Numbered from the stretch's first letter, positions 25,404 to 34,245 are shown. The stretch is DNA of 64,000 nucleotides from Natrinema thermotolerans DSM 11552 (GCA_000337115.1 AOIR01000048.1:156019-220018), one strand, 5' to 3'. The notes: generated by a model from the letters alone, not told the origin. A program made the numbers and translations.

Positions 25404-27842
25404 ATGACAAGCGAAACGACCTATCGCGAAAAGGGACGTGCAGTCGTCCTGGCCGCGCTTATGGTGCTTTCTGTCGTCGCGATGTCCGCAGCGTTCGCGG
25501 GCGGTGCGGCAGCAGAGCAGCCGACAGCGGCAAATTACGATTCTGGCCCCGACATTACTGGCGGGGACATCGACGAAGTATGGATCGGCCAAGAACTCAC
25601 TATTACGGATGTTACCGACGGCAATGGCAGTAATCACGATGGATTCGTCTCCATCGCAAAGGGCCCGGACACGTCCGACAACCCAGACACTGTCGAAACC
25701 CGTGAGGCAGACAATGGTAAAGTCACTCTCCAGACCAACGACCTGGAGGATGACAAAATCTACCATATCCACGTTCACGGCGCAACCGGCTCGAACTACC
25801 ACGGAGCTGCCTTCCGTGCACAGACTGAGAGCTTCGACGCTGAATTCTCACAGAGTACTGTCGGCCAGGCAGGGTCGGGCGTTACGCTCGACATCAGCTC
25901 GGACCGAACCGACCAGTACGTGAACATCACGTCTGACAGCCTCGATGCCTCTGAACTCGGCAATGTCTTCACTGGCGCAAGCCAGCCCAGCGGCATCACC
26001 CACGGTGACGAGGACGTTCTCACCCTCGAAGTGTCCGATGGGGACAACCTCGCTACCTCCTTCAGCGATATCGACACGGGTGAGTACAACTTCCAGTTTA
26101 ACGTGACTGACTCCGAGTCGTCGGCCACCGCGAACATCAACGTGACCGACACTCGAATCGATTACGAGTTCGTCGACATTGAGACGACTCCACAGGGTGA
26201 CATCGGGAACATCACCATCGACGTCTCCCAGGGAAGCAACGCCGTTGTCACCCTCGGTGACGCAGGAGATGGATACGACTCGTACATCGAACTCGAGAAC
26301 ATCCAGGAAGATGAGGTTGTCCTCGAGTACGACACCCACGACGCAACTGGTACGCCGTGGGACGTCCACGGTGGCGACGATGTGGCTGAGATCAAGAGCC
26401 AGGATGTCAACACCGGCCTCAGCGGTGGCAACCCGCTCCCGGTGTACAACTGGGACCTGTCCATCGGTAAGGACCTAGACACTCAGAGTGGGTACGATGT
26501 CACTGATGAACACGACCGTGGCCGTCTCGTCGTCGCCGAGCGAGCGGAGATCGGCGATGTCACGACCCACACTGCACCGGCAGACGATGACCCCGTCACG
26601 GACTTCGAAGACGCGACCGTTACTGAAACCAGTGCGATCGCTAACGGGGACCACCTCCTCGTGAATGTCGAAGACTTCGGCGCAGAAGGTCTCGTTGAGG
26701 ATGTCTCGGGCAGCAACGACCTCTCTGCGGCTCTCGCTGACGAAGGCGTCTATATCGAGATCACCGAGCAGACCTCGGGTCCGATCAGTAGCCCGACGAA
26801 CTGGAATTCGAGCGATACGAACCCTGGAGCGGGTCAGCTCGAACTCACCGGTGTCGCGCTTAGCGAGTATGACGGCGACCTCATGCTCGAAATCTCGAAC
26901 GTTCATGGTCAGCTAGACAGCGACCAGACCTACGACTTCACGCTCAACGTTACGCAGGAGAGCGACTACGTCGACAAGGAGAGCGAAGAGTTCTCCAGTG
27001 AGTCGGAACTCACCATCAACAACCGTGAGGTCTCGTGGGACGATATTTCCTCGCTCCCAGCTTCTGAGGACGCGACCGCAACCGGTACGACCACGGTTGC
27101 ACCCGGTACGGAACTCACCACCGAAGCCGACTCGCCGAGCAGTGAGGGCGGCTTCGTCCAAATTGGTGACGCAACTGTCTCCGCAGGCGACAGTACCAAC
27201 CAGTTCGCCGCTGAGTTCGATCTCAGCACCGAAACCCCTGGCGTCCTGTTTGACCTCTACGTCGAAGACCCCGAAAACTCGAATGTCAACGACGAGATCA
27301 CCGATGCTGAACTCGTCGCAGACAACAGCACCGAACCCGAAGGGTTCGAGTACGATGTCTCTACCAGCCCGTCCGAACCCGTCAAGGGTGACGACGTGAC
27401 CGGTACGGTCTCCGTCGAGAACCCGGCCGAGGACACCATGTCCGAGAACGTCACGTTCACCTTCGACGGCACGACGAAGTTCGACGAGACCGTCGAACTC
27501 GAGGGCGGCGCCTCCGACACGATCGTCGACGGCGCAACCCTGCTCGAGAACGCCTCCGCTGGCGACTACGAGTGGGAACTGACTGCTGACGGCGAAGTCG
27601 TTGCCGACGGTACGCTGACCGTCGAAGACCCCGACAAGGGCGACGGCTCCGACGGTGACGACGGCTCCGACGGTGACGACGGATCCGACGGTGACGACGG
27701 CTCCGACGGTGACGACGGCTCCGACGGTGACGACGGCGAAGATGGCGACGACTCCGATGACGGAACGCCCGGCTTCGGTGTCGGCGTCGCTCTCGTCGCA
27801 CTCCTCGGCGCTGCCATGCTGGCGCTGCGCCGTCAGAACTAA
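25404..27842 (+). CDS. S-layer-type major cell surface glycoprotein with PGF-CTERM
   Basis: 812 residues. A long N-terminal signal (REKGRAVVLAALMVLSVVAM, then SAAFAGGAAA) is followed by the mature start at about residue 38. The ectodomain is acidic and beta-rich, with many N-glycosylation sequons (NGSN, NVTD, NITID). The C-terminus has a Ser/Gly/Asp linker built of five GSDGDD hexapeptides. The archaeosortase A signal follows: PGF (DDGTPGFGVG), a hydrophobic helix, and terminal RRQN. It would be lipid-anchored after ArtA processing. It is the likely S-layer subunit or a close relative; strong codon bias and a long leader fit high expression. Confidence 0.88.
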   Translation: MTSETTYREKGRAVVLAALMVLSVVAMSAAFAGGAAAEQPTAANYDSGPDITGGDIDEVWIGQELTITDVTDGNGSNHDGFVSIAKGPDTSDNPDTVETREADNGKVTLQTNDLEDDKIYHIHVHGATGSNYHGAAFRAQTESFDAEFSQSTVGQAGSGVTLDISSDRTDQYVNITSDSLDASELGNVFTGASQPSGITHGDEDVLTLEVSDGDNLATSFSDIDTGEYNFQFNVTDSESSATANINVTDTRIDYEFVDIETTPQGDIGNITIDVSQGSNAVVTLGDAGDGYDSYIELENIQEDEVVLEYDTHDATGTPWDVHGGDDVAEIKSQDVNTGLSGGNPLPVYNWDLSIGKDLDTQSGYDVTDEHDRGRLVVAERAEIGDVTTHTAPADDDPVTDFEDATVTETSAIANGDHLLVNVEDFGAEGLVEDVSGSNDLSAALADEGVYIEITEQTSGPISSPTNWNSSDTNPGAGQLELTGVALSEYDGDLMLEISNVHGQLDSDQTYDFTLNVTQESDYVDKESEEFSSESELTINNREVSWDDISSLPASEDATATGTTTVAPGTELTTEADSPSSEGGFVQIGDATVSAGDSTNQFAAEFDLSTETPGVLFDLYVEDPENSNVNDEITDAELVADNSTEPEGFEYDVSTSPSEPVKGDDVTGTVSVENPAEDTMSENVTFTFDGTTKFDETVELEGGASDTIVDGATLLENASAGDYEWELTADGEVVADGTLTVEDPDKGDGSDGDDGSDGDDGSDGDDGSDGDDGSDGDDGEDGDDSDDGTPGFGVGVALVALLGAAMLALRRQN
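27645..27752 (+). repeat. Six-copy 18-bp tandem repeat in the glycoprotein linker
   Basis: Five near-identical 18-bp units starting GGCTCCGACGGTGACGAC at 27645, 27663, 27681 (one base changed to GGATCC), 27699 and 27717 encode GSDGDD. A sixth diverged copy at 27735-27752 encodes GEDGDD. The array could expand or contract by slippage, altering the length of the acidic wall-spanning linker. Confidence 0.85.
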
Positions 27843-27853
27843 GCTGTAGAACC

Positions 27854-27893
27854 ACCGGATCACTCCGGTTTCAATTTCCGCGGTTTTCTTTTA
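27854..27893 (+). terminator. Terminator after the S-layer-type gene
   Basis: ACCGGA at 27854-27859 pairs with TCCGGT at 27864-27869 across a 4-nt loop. A T-rich run (TTTTCTTTTA) follows at 27884-27893. It stands 12 bp after the glycoprotein stop codon. Confidence 0.55.
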
Positions 27894-28311
27894 TCGGACG
27901 CTACACCGACCAGCGACGGGTGTCGCGGGATCGAGTCGGACGACCGTCCAGTCAGTACTGATCCGACCGATGGCATCGACCGCTCGACCTCGAGGCAGAG
28001 CCACACGTTGGTATCGCGGCGAAAGGAGCCGCTCGTCCGACGCCACGTCCGGGCTCGAGGTACTATGCCGAACGCGTCGCTACTGTTCCGGAGCAGTTGC
28101 GTCGCGCTCACGACAGTGCAGGCCATCGCGGACCGGTGGCAGAAACGACGGTGCAAACGGAGAACGCGATGACGAACGGCCGATGGGCAGTGCATTCGAG
28201 GCGTGCCGACGGAGCCCGACCGCTGCTCGGCGTGGGATCGAACGCGTCGTCAAAAGAGGAGAGGAGGGGAAGAGCGACCGGGATGATCGTCACCGGGACC
28301 GACGCGACGGT
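27894..28311. other. Intergenic DNA with no recognised gene
   Basis: About 420 bp between the glycoprotein terminator and the convergent thioredoxin reductase gene. Frames that are open here on the plus strand have Arg/Ser-rich compositions typical of antisense or non-coding G+C-rich DNA. I see no RNA gene, repeat or promoter that I can defend. Confidence 0.5.
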
Positions 28312-29688
28312 TCAGTCGTCCGCGGCAGCGGGTTCGGCTTCCTCGGCCGTCGACTCGGCGCGCTCGAGGTCCTCCAGGTACTCGTCGGCGTCCAGAGCGG
28401 CCTTCGAGCCCATGCCGGCCGCGGTGACGGCCTGCTGGTAGTGGTAGTCGACGACGTCGCCGGCCCCGAAGATTCCGGGGACGTCGGTTTCGGTCTGGTC
28501 GCCGCCGTCGCCACCCTTCGTTTTCAGGTAGCCGTCGGCGTCGGTTTCGACGCCGGTGTTCTCGAGGTAGTCGGTGTTGGGGGTGTGGCCGATCGCGAAG
28601 AAGACTGCACCGACGTCGAAGTCGAACTCCTCGGTCTCGGGGTCGTCGAGGCGGTCGGTGGGGTGGCCCTGCTCGTTCTCGACGAGGGTGACGTGGTCGA
28701 CGCCGTCCTCTTGGGAGCCGTGGATCTCGATCAGTTCGGTGTTTTTCATGATCTCGATCTCGCCCTCCTCGACTTTCTCCTGGACGCGATCGACCCAGTA
28801 GTCCTCCGCGCGGAACTCCTCGCGGCGGTGGGCGATGTAGACGGTGTCGGCGAACTTCGTGAGGAAGGTGGCTTCCTCCATGGCGGCGTCGCCGCCACCG
28901 ACGACGAGCATGTCCTCGCCGCGGAAAAACGCGCCGTCACAGGTCGCACACGTCGAGAGACCGTAGCCCATGAGTTCGTCCTCGCCGGGGATGCCGAGCG
29001 TGCGGGCGCTGGCACCCGAGGCGGCGATGACGGCGTCGGCAGTGTAGACGTCGCCGTCTTTCATCTCGACGCGGAAGGGACGTCTCGAGTCGTCACCAGA
29101 ACGCGACGCGTTCTGGTTTGCAGTCGAGCTTTGCTCGACGCGCTCGACGGACTCGATGATGCCGTTTTTCAGGCTGGCCCCGAACTGTTTGGCCTGCTCT
29201 TTCATGTTGTTGACCAGTTCCGGGCCGCCGATGCCGTCGGGGAAGCCGGGGTAGTTGGCGACGTCGGTAGTCAGGGTGAGCTGACCGCCGGGTTCGTCGC
29301 CTTCGATGACCAGTGGCTCGTTGTTCGAGCGGCCGGCGTAGATGGCGGCGGTGAGGCCGGCGATGCCGGTGCCGGCGATGATGAGTTTGCGGTGTTCGAC
29401 GATCTCATCGTCGTCGTCCTCGGCGATGCCCAGCTTTTCGTCGAGTTCGCCGGTCTCGTTCAGCGCGGAGGTGTCATCCCAGCCACCGATGAGTTCGTCG
29501 TCGATGAACACCTCGGGAGCGGTCTGGCGGCCGTCCGCACGCTCGACCATCTCCTCGAAGAGTTCGTCGTCGTCGGTGACGTTGTACGTCTCGTACTCGA
29601 TGCCTTTGCTGTCGAAGAGATCTTTGGCCTTCTCGCAATACGGACAATCAGTCTTCGTATAAATCTCGACGCGTGGCTGGTCGCTCAT
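28312..29688 (-). CDS. Glutaredoxin-thioredoxin reductase fusion
   Basis: 458 residues. Residues 1-85 are a glutaredoxin domain with the CPYC active site (TKTDCPYCEKA) and the TAPEVFIDDELIGG GSH-site loop. A short acidic linker leads to a thioredoxin reductase: FAD-binding IIAGTGIAGLTAAIYAGR, redox pair CATC at Cys247 and Cys250, NAD(P)-binding VVGGGDAAMEEA, and C-terminal FAD motif GIFGAGDVVDYHYQQAVTAA. The fusion suggests direct electron transfer from reductase to the attached glutaredoxin. A short in-frame insert near residues 187-205 corresponds to two adjacent DNA palindromes (29096-29139) that look like a small inserted element. It is divergent from the DUF357 gene. Confidence 0.92.
   Translation of the reverse strand: MSDQPRVEIYTKTDCPYCEKAKDLFDSKGIEYETYNVTDDDELFEEMVERADGRQTAPEVFIDDELIGGWDDTSALNETGELDEKLGIAEDDDDEIVEHRKLIIAGTGIAGLTAAIYAGRSNNEPLVIEGDEPGGQLTLTTDVANYPGFPDGIGGPELVNNMKEQAKQFGASLKNGIIESVERVEQSSTANQNASRSGDDSRRPFRVEMKDGDVYTADAVIAASGASARTLGIPGEDELMGYGLSTCATCDGAFFRGEDMLVVGGGDAAMEEATFLTKFADTVYIAHRREEFRAEDYWVDRVQEKVEEGEIEIMKNTELIEIHGSQEDGVDHVTLVENEQGHPTDRLDDPETEEFDFDVGAVFFAIGHTPNTDYLENTGVETDADGYLKTKGGDGGDQTETDVPGIFGAGDVVDYHYQQAVTAAGMGSKAALDADEYLEDLERAESTAEEAEPAAADD
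29096..29139. repeat. Pair of perfect palindromes inside the reductase gene
   Basis: CCAGAACGCG/CGCGTTCTGG around one central base occupies 29096-29116. GTCGAGC/GCTCGAC around TTT occupies 29123-29139. Both are perfect and lie in frame within the thioredoxin reductase domain, coding a polar segment (VEQSSTANQNASRSGDD). The compact two-hairpin form is unlike coding DNA and suggests a short mobile or REP-like element tolerated in a surface loop. Confidence 0.55.
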
Positions 29689-29960
29689 GTGTCACGGTTG
29701 GGGTAGAGCGCCTAAACCGCTTGCGTTCTCAGCAATCACTCCCCCGTACTGTGACGCGGGCACCGTCGTCGAGGCCGTCACGAACGTCGCCCTACCGGCC
29801 CGTCGCGGTCGGTTCGAACTGCGAGCAGCGTCGCACGTCTCGCTGCAGCGGCGATCGCTCGACGCACACGCTGAGACCACACCGGACGGTTCGACCGCAC
29901 GCTGTCGACGGCCCATCGACCAGCCGATGCACTTACGGACGCAAGCGATGACGGTCGGAT

Positions 29961-30248
29961 ATGGCCGCCGATCTCGAGGAGAAGACGAACCGGTACGGAG
30001 AGTTGCTCGCGGAGGCGCTCGAGGAGGCGACGATCGCACCGCCTGAGGGGACACCGATGGCCGAGGCGGCCGCCGACTGCTACGAGATGGCGGCGTCGTA
30101 TCTGGACGACGGCAACCATTTTCGGGAGCGGGACGACCTCGTCAACGCCCTGGCGTCGTTTTCGTACGGACACGCGTGGCTGGACGCGGGTGCCCGGGTC
30201 GGCCTGTTCGACGTCCCGAGGGAGGGGCATCTCTTCACCGTCGAGTAG
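29961..30248 (+). CDS. DUF357-family small helical protein
   Basis: 95 residues, all helical. The family signature is the paired-helix region YEMAASYLDDGNHFRERDD, then LVNALASFSYGHAWLDAGA. DUF357 proteins are archaeal, about 90-100 residues, and of unknown function; the fold resembles TPR-like helical bundles. The start at ATG 29961 follows directly on a promoter-length spacer shared with the divergent reductase. It precedes tfb, with about 210 bp between. Confidence 0.85.
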   Translation: MAADLEEKTNRYGELLAEALEEATIAPPEGTPMAEAAADCYEMAASYLDDGNHFRERDDLVNALASFSYGHAWLDAGARVGLFDVPREGHLFTVE

Positions 30249-30319
30249 CGACTCGGGTCGTCCGACGGCACTCGGTCCCAGGTGGAGAATCTCACACGAT
30301 TAATCACTATGTAACCGGA

Positions 30320-30390
30320 ACCTATATAATAGAAAATACGGCCAGTTTATAAAGTAGGCGAAAGGTTTATATGTGTTTCGACCTTACCCT
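30320..30390 (+). promoter_or_regulatory. Three TATA-like boxes upstream of tfb
   Basis: TATATAAT at 30323-30330, TTTATAAA at 30346-30353 and GTTTATAT at 30365-30372 stand about 20 bp apart. The last one would start transcription at about 30391, which is exactly the A of a short upstream ORF (30391-30447). Multiple promoters would give leaders of different length in front of tfb. Confidence 0.5.
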
Positions 30391-30447
30391 ATGTTAGCCG
30401 AGGCGACCGGGTTTCTTCTGGTTACCCCACCCGGGAGCCCCGAGTAA
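30391..30447 (+). CDS. Candidate leaderless upstream ORF (18 codons) in the tfb leader
   Basis: ATG 30391-30393 opens a frame coding MLAEATGFLLVTPPGSPE and ends in TAA 30445-30447, 15 nt before the tfb ATG. The TATA box at 30365-30372 sits 19-26 bp upstream, so the transcript would begin at this ATG. The leader also folds: CCGGGT (30407-30412 region) pairs with ACCCGG (30429-30434). It may be a regulatory leader peptide or coincidental; coding evidence is only positional. Confidence 0.35.
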   Translation: MLAEATGFLLVTPPGSPE

Positions 30448-30462
30448 CCCACCCGATACACC

Positions 30463-31440
30463 ATGACAGATACGAGCATCCGAACCTATACGAACGAGCG
30501 AGAGGCGGAGACCGAGGACGAGACCGCGGTATCCGACGAGCAGGAACACTGCCCCGAGTGTGGCGGCCGACTGGTCTCGGACGACGAACACGCCGAGACG
30601 GTCTGTACGGACTGTGGCCTCGTGGTCGAGGAAGACGAGATCGACCGCGGCCCCGAATGGCGTGCGTTCGACGCCGCTGAGAAAGACGAGAAGTCCCGCG
30701 TCGGCGCGCCGACGACCAACATGATGCACGACCAGGGACTCTCGACCAACATCGGCTGGCAGGACAAGGACGCCTACGGCCGCTCGCTCTCGAGCCGCCA
30801 GCGCCAGAAGATGCAGCGCCTGCGCACCTGGAACGAACGGTTCCGTACCCGCGACTCCAAGGAGCGCAACCTCAAGCAGGCGCTGGGCGAGATCGACCGG
30901 ATGGCCTCTGCCCTCGGTCTCCCCGAGAACGTCCGCGAGACTGCAAGCGTCATCTATCGACGCGCCCTCGAGGAGGACCTGCTGCCGGGCCGCTCGATCG
31001 AAGGCGTCGCCACGGCGTCGCTGTACGCCGCCGCCCGACAGGCCGGTACGCCCCGCAGTCTCGACGAGATTTCGGCGGTCAGCCGCGTCGAGAAGATGGA
31101 ACTGACCCGCACGTACCGCTACATCATTCGGGAACTCGGCCTCGAGGTCAAGCCGGCCGACCCCGAACACTACGTGCCCCGCTTCGTCAGCGACCTCGAC
31201 CTCTCGGACGAGACCGAGCGCATGGCGCGTGAACTGCTCGAGTCCGCGCGACAGGAGGGCGTCCACAGCGGCAAGTCCCCGGTCGGCCTCGCGGCCGCCT
31301 CGGTCTATGCCGCCGCCCTCTTGACCAACGAGAAGGTCACCCAGAACGAGGTTAGCGACGTCGCCAGTATCTCCGAGGTCACCATCCGCAACCGCTACAA
31401 GGAACTGCTCGAGGCCTCCGATACGGCCGCACCTGCGTAA
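30463..31440 (+). CDS. tfb: Transcription initiation factor IIB (TFB)
   Basis: 325 residues with the complete TFB layout. The N-terminal zinc ribbon has CPECGGR and CTDCGLV. The B-finger/linker region is RAFDAAEKDEKSRVGAPTTN. Two cyclin repeats follow, the first with NLKQALGEIDRMASALGLPE and the second with PVGLAAASVYAAALLTNEK, then EVSDVASISEVTIRNRYKEL for BRE contact. TFB joins TBP at promoters and recruits RNA polymerase. Haloarchaea carry several tfb paralogues; which one this is cannot be told from the window. It is preceded by a possible 18-codon leader ORF. Confidence 0.96.
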   Translation: MTDTSIRTYTNEREAETEDETAVSDEQEHCPECGGRLVSDDEHAETVCTDCGLVVEEDEIDRGPEWRAFDAAEKDEKSRVGAPTTNMMHDQGLSTNIGWQDKDAYGRSLSSRQRQKMQRLRTWNERFRTRDSKERNLKQALGEIDRMASALGLPENVRETASVIYRRALEEDLLPGRSIEGVATASLYAAARQAGTPRSLDEISAVSRVEKMELTRTYRYIIRELGLEVKPADPEHYVPRFVSDLDLSDETERMARELLESARQEGVHSGKSPVGLAAASVYAAALLTNEKVTQNEVSDVASISEVTIRNRYKELLEASDTAAPA

Positions 31441-31541
31441 GCTTCCGACCGTCATCTGTCAGGTCGGCTCGGAGCGGGTGGTATTCTCGACCGTCCGAAA
31501 CTGCGGCAACGTTTTTCTATCCCCCAGTGAAAGGGAGTCAC

Positions 31542-31721
31542 ATGGATACGACGACCGTCCAGTTACTGTGTCCCGAATGTACCAAAGACTGGCAGGTCTC
31601 CCCGGACGAACTCCCCGCAGCTGCGGAGATGTTCCACTGCCCGAACTGCCATGCCTCCCACCGGACCGCCGAGTTCATGCGGACGGATCGTGACCTCCAG
31701 ACGCTGAAACAGCTCGGCTAG
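31542..31721 (+). CDS. Small protein with two CxxC zinc knuckles
   Basis: 59 residues from ATG 31542 (MDTTTVQLLCPECTKDWQ). Two zinc-binding pairs, CPEC near residues 10-13 and CPNC near residues 33-36, flank a short helical linker. The tail (EFMRTDRDLQTLKQLG) is helical. This is one of the numerous haloarchaeal CPxCG-type microproteins (DUF7836-like). TATA-like TTTTTCTA lies about 25-30 bp upstream, so the transcript is probably leaderless. An upstream in-frame ATG five codons earlier is less likely. It follows tfb by about 100 bp on the same strand. Role unknown, perhaps protein-protein or nucleic-acid binding. Confidence 0.8.
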   Translation: MDTTTVQLLCPECTKDWQVSPDELPAAAEMFHCPNCHASHRTAEFMRTDRDLQTLKQLG

Positions 31722-31979
31722 CAGTACGGTTTCTCCCGCCGTCGTTCTCCGAGTAGTCACCGTTTAACTCTCCGGAGCCAGCATCTCGGAACGTGGGGAG
31801 AAACGATCTATTACGGCGAGAAATAAACCTCTACCTCGATCCCGGCTTGTGATTACGCCGTTGTAGGTGATCCGTTCGAACCGTACCGGACGATGACAGG
31901 CCGTTCGATCGCCACGAGGCGCGTGTTAACGCAACTCAAGATAATAATATAACCCTGCAGTGGGTAGGACTGGATGGTT

Positions 31980-32219
31980 ATGAAGAAGCAGGAGCTCATT
32001 CACCTTCACGGCCTTCTCGCGGAGGTATCGAACCAGTGCGCCGAGTGGGACAACTGTCAGATCGATCTCGAGAAATACGAAGCGAAAGGGATCCGACCGA
32101 CATCCATCCACAAATCGAAGACCGACCACAAGGCCGCTGTTTTTGCACTCGCCGGGGGAATCACGAAGAACATGCGTGAGGAAGGGGAGCAGGAAGCAGT
32201 CGCCGCTACTGCCGACTGA
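31980..32219 (+). CDS. UPF0058-family protein
   Basis: 79 residues from ATG 31980 (MKKQELIHLHGLLAEVSNQC), the conserved N-terminus of UPF0058; an ATG two codons upstream is possible. The Cys-containing helix (NQCAEWDNCQIDLEKYE) and THSK-like turn (PTSIHKSKTDHKAAVFALAG) match the family. A TATA-like run ATAATATAA lies near 31943-31952, about 28 bp upstream, which supports a leaderless transcript. The family is archaeal and of unknown function. Confidence 0.88.
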   Translation: MKKQELIHLHGLLAEVSNQCAEWDNCQIDLEKYEAKGIRPTSIHKSKTDHKAAVFALAGGITKNMREEGEQEAVAATAD

Positions 32220-32348
32220 GTCACTCGTCGCATCCTCCGATCGTCACAACCGCTGCGGAGTCTCATCTCTCTCGGTTCGACGTTCTCCGACAACCGACTC
32301 GAGACGGACAACTATCGGACTATTCGCCGTCCGTGACCCCGAAAACGA

Positions 32349-32828
32349 CTACTCGACGAGATCCTCGAACTCGGGGAGGATTTCCTCGTCGTCACTCTCG
32401 TCCTCGTCGACGTCGGTCGGCGACTCGACGGCTTCGTCGTCGGCCGACTCGGTCCCGGCCGATTCGTCGTCCGTTTCGTCCTCGGCGTCTTCGTCTTCGA
32501 TGATCTCGATTTGCGTGACCTCGAGCGGGATGTTCTCGAGGCGTTGGCCGATCTCCTTGCGCGCGATTCGGGAGGCGTGTTCCTCGCGCTCGACGTTGAA
32601 GACGGTCATCTCCAGTTCGAGCGCGACGAGTGCCTCGTCGGCCGCGATGAACGCGGGGGGCAGTTCCTCTCCGGACGGAGAGGTACGCTCGCCCATGTTG
32701 ATCTCGACGTAGTTCAGGTCAGGGTTCAACATCTCGCCCGTCTTCGAGATGGCGATACGGATCGCCTCGTCCGGTGTTTCGACGTCGAATACCGGCACGG
32801 CAGCTTCGACGACAACCCTGCAATTCAT
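32349..32828 (-). CDS. UPF0212 (DUF555) family protein
   Basis: 159 residues. The conserved part, residues 1-108, reads NCRVVVEAAVPVFDVETPD, then EAIRIAISKTGEMLNPDLNY and VEINMGERTSPSGEELPPAF. It ends with RKEIGQRLENIPLEVTQIE. Residues 110-159 are an acidic tail (EDEDAEDETDDESAGTESAD) longer than in most homologues. UPF0212 proteins are conserved across archaea without known function. It is divergent from the OGG1-like gene; the two share about 130 bp. Confidence 0.88.
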   Translation of the reverse strand: MNCRVVVEAAVPVFDVETPDEAIRIAISKTGEMLNPDLNYVEINMGERTSPSGEELPPAFIAADEALVALELEMTVFNVEREEHASRIARKEIGQRLENIPLEVTQIEIIEDEDAEDETDDESAGTESADDEAVESPTDVDEDESDDEEILPEFEDLVE

Positions 32829-32956
32829 ACCTAGACAATGTGTGGCCTACAGTAAGAAGGTTCGCCCGACCGAGGAGCGGCGGAAACACGTTGTTGCTCC
32901 GGGTCAGCCCGGTCGGTTCGAAAGGCAAAAGCCTGCCCTCGCGAAGGCCCCAACGA

Positions 32957-33838
32957 ATGGCGACGGGCACGATCGAACTCGCGGAACTCGCTGGTGGACT
33001 CGATCTGTATCGGACGCTCGAGAGCGGACAGAGCTACCTCTGGCGACGCGAGGACGGCGAGATGTATCACGGGGACCCCGCCCCCGGGGCGTGGTACTCG
33101 ACGGTCGTCGACGGCGACGTGATCCGTGTTCGGTCTCGCGACGATCGCCTCGAGTGGGAATCGACGACCGACGCCGAGCCGACCGTCCGTCGACTTCTGT
33201 GTCTGGACGACGACCTCGAGGCGATCGTCGCGGCCGGACCGGACGACCCCCTGCTCCGGGAGGCCTACGAGGCTCACCGCGGACTGCGTCTGGTTCAGGA
33301 TCCGCCCTTCGGCTGTCTGATCGCGTTCATCTGCTCGGCACAGATGCGGGTGAGTCGGATCCACGGGATGGTCAGGGCGCTGGCTCGGGAGTACGGCAGT
33401 CCGATCGCCTTCGACGGCGAGACCTACCACGCGTTCCCGACGCCCGCGCAACTGGCGGCCGCGACCGAGGACGAACTCCGCGATCTCGGATTAGGGTATC
33501 GCGCCCCCTACGTCGTCCGGACCGCCGAGATGGTCGCCGACGGCGAGGCACATCCGGCCGCGGCACGGGACCTCGAGTACGAGGCTGCCCGGGAGTATCT
33601 GACGCAGTTCGTCGGTGTCGGTGAGAAGGTCGCCGACTGCGTTTTGTTGTTCTCGCTGGGCTTCGACGAGGCCGTCCCGCTCGATACGTGGATCAGATCG
33701 GCGATCGAGGAGTACTACCCCGACTGCGATCGCGGGTCTTACGCTGACACTTCTCGAGCGATCCGGGAACGACTCGGCGGGGAGTACGCGGGGTACGCCC
33801 AGACCTATATCTTCCATCACCTGCGAACCGGTGAATAA
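32957..33838 (+). CDS. OGG1-type DNA N-glycosylase/AP lyase
   Basis: 293 residues from ATG 32957. An N-terminal beta domain (ESGQSYLWRREDGEMYHG) is followed by the HhH-GPD core. Family motifs are CLIAFICSAQMRVSRIHGMV (the OGG1 substrate-pocket helix), GLGYRAPYVVRTAEMV (HhH), and GVGEKVADCVLLFSLGFDE, then AVPLDTWI with the catalytic Lys and Asp. OGG1 enzymes remove 8-oxoguanine and nick the abasic site. Length fits archaeal OGG1/AlkA-like proteins. Substrate range is inferred from the family. A longer frame upstream exists but has no homology. Confidence 0.9.
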   Translation: MATGTIELAELAGGLDLYRTLESGQSYLWRREDGEMYHGDPAPGAWYSTVVDGDVIRVRSRDDRLEWESTTDAEPTVRRLLCLDDDLEAIVAAGPDDPLLREAYEAHRGLRLVQDPPFGCLIAFICSAQMRVSRIHGMVRALAREYGSPIAFDGETYHAFPTPAQLAAATEDELRDLGLGYRAPYVVRTAEMVADGEAHPAAARDLEYEAAREYLTQFVGVGEKVADCVLLFSLGFDEAVPLDTWIRSAIEEYYPDCDRGSYADTSRAIRERLGGEYAGYAQTYIFHHLRTGE

Positions 33839-33927
33839 CGGGGCGTCCCACTGACCCGGCGAGTACTGGCTTGGTCCGCGCGACTAACGCACCAAATGTT
33901 TTGTGAGATGAGTGTCAATTGTTCAGT

Positions 33928-34245
33928 ATGGCCACCGACTCGGTCATCGGTCTCCTCGTGACTGCAGGGTTCATCGGAGCGTTCGGTGTCCTCATCAAGT
34001 ACTTCGGTGTAGTCGAGCTGATCGCGGGCTACGATCCGGAGCGGGTGACCGACGAGGAAGGGCTGGCGGACTTCATCGGCACCAATACGCTGTACGTGGC
34101 GTTGCTCGTTCTCCTCGTCGCCGCCGTCGAATACACCGATTCGTTCGGCGGGTCGGACGCGGTCTGGATCGCGTTCGCCGTCGGCGTCGTCGTACTTGCC
34201 GTCCGGATGATCGTCGGCGCTCGCCGCTACGAAGAGCCGCGGTAA
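33928..34245 (+). CDS. Small three-helix membrane protein (DUF3784-like)
   Basis: 105 residues. A first membrane helix (SVIGLLVTAGFIGAFGVLI) precedes the conserved loop GYDPERVTDEEGLADFIG, in which a Gly-Tyr-Asp and following Asp/Gly are typical of DUF3784-type proteins. Two further helices follow (LYVALLVLLVAAVEY, AVWIAFAVGVVVLAVRMIVG). Start at ATG 33928, three codons after another ATG. It sits between the OGG1-like gene and acylphosphatase on the same strand. Function unknown. Confidence 0.8.
   Translation: MATDSVIGLLVTAGFIGAFGVLIKYFGVVELIAGYDPERVTDEEGLADFIGTNTLYVALLVLLVAAVEYTDSFGGSDAVWIAFAVGVVVLAVRMIVGARRYEEPR

Noticed and set aside
27970..29706. A 578-codon plus-strand frame opposite the thioredoxin reductase
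   Set aside because: Antisense mirror of a conserved enzyme. The apparent Val/Leu/Asp-rich text reflects complementary codons and shows no family.
33928..34245. Treating the small membrane protein as a toxin or holin
   Set aside because: Three helices and the GYDPE loop fit DUF3784-type proteins better, and there is no antitoxin or lysis partner.
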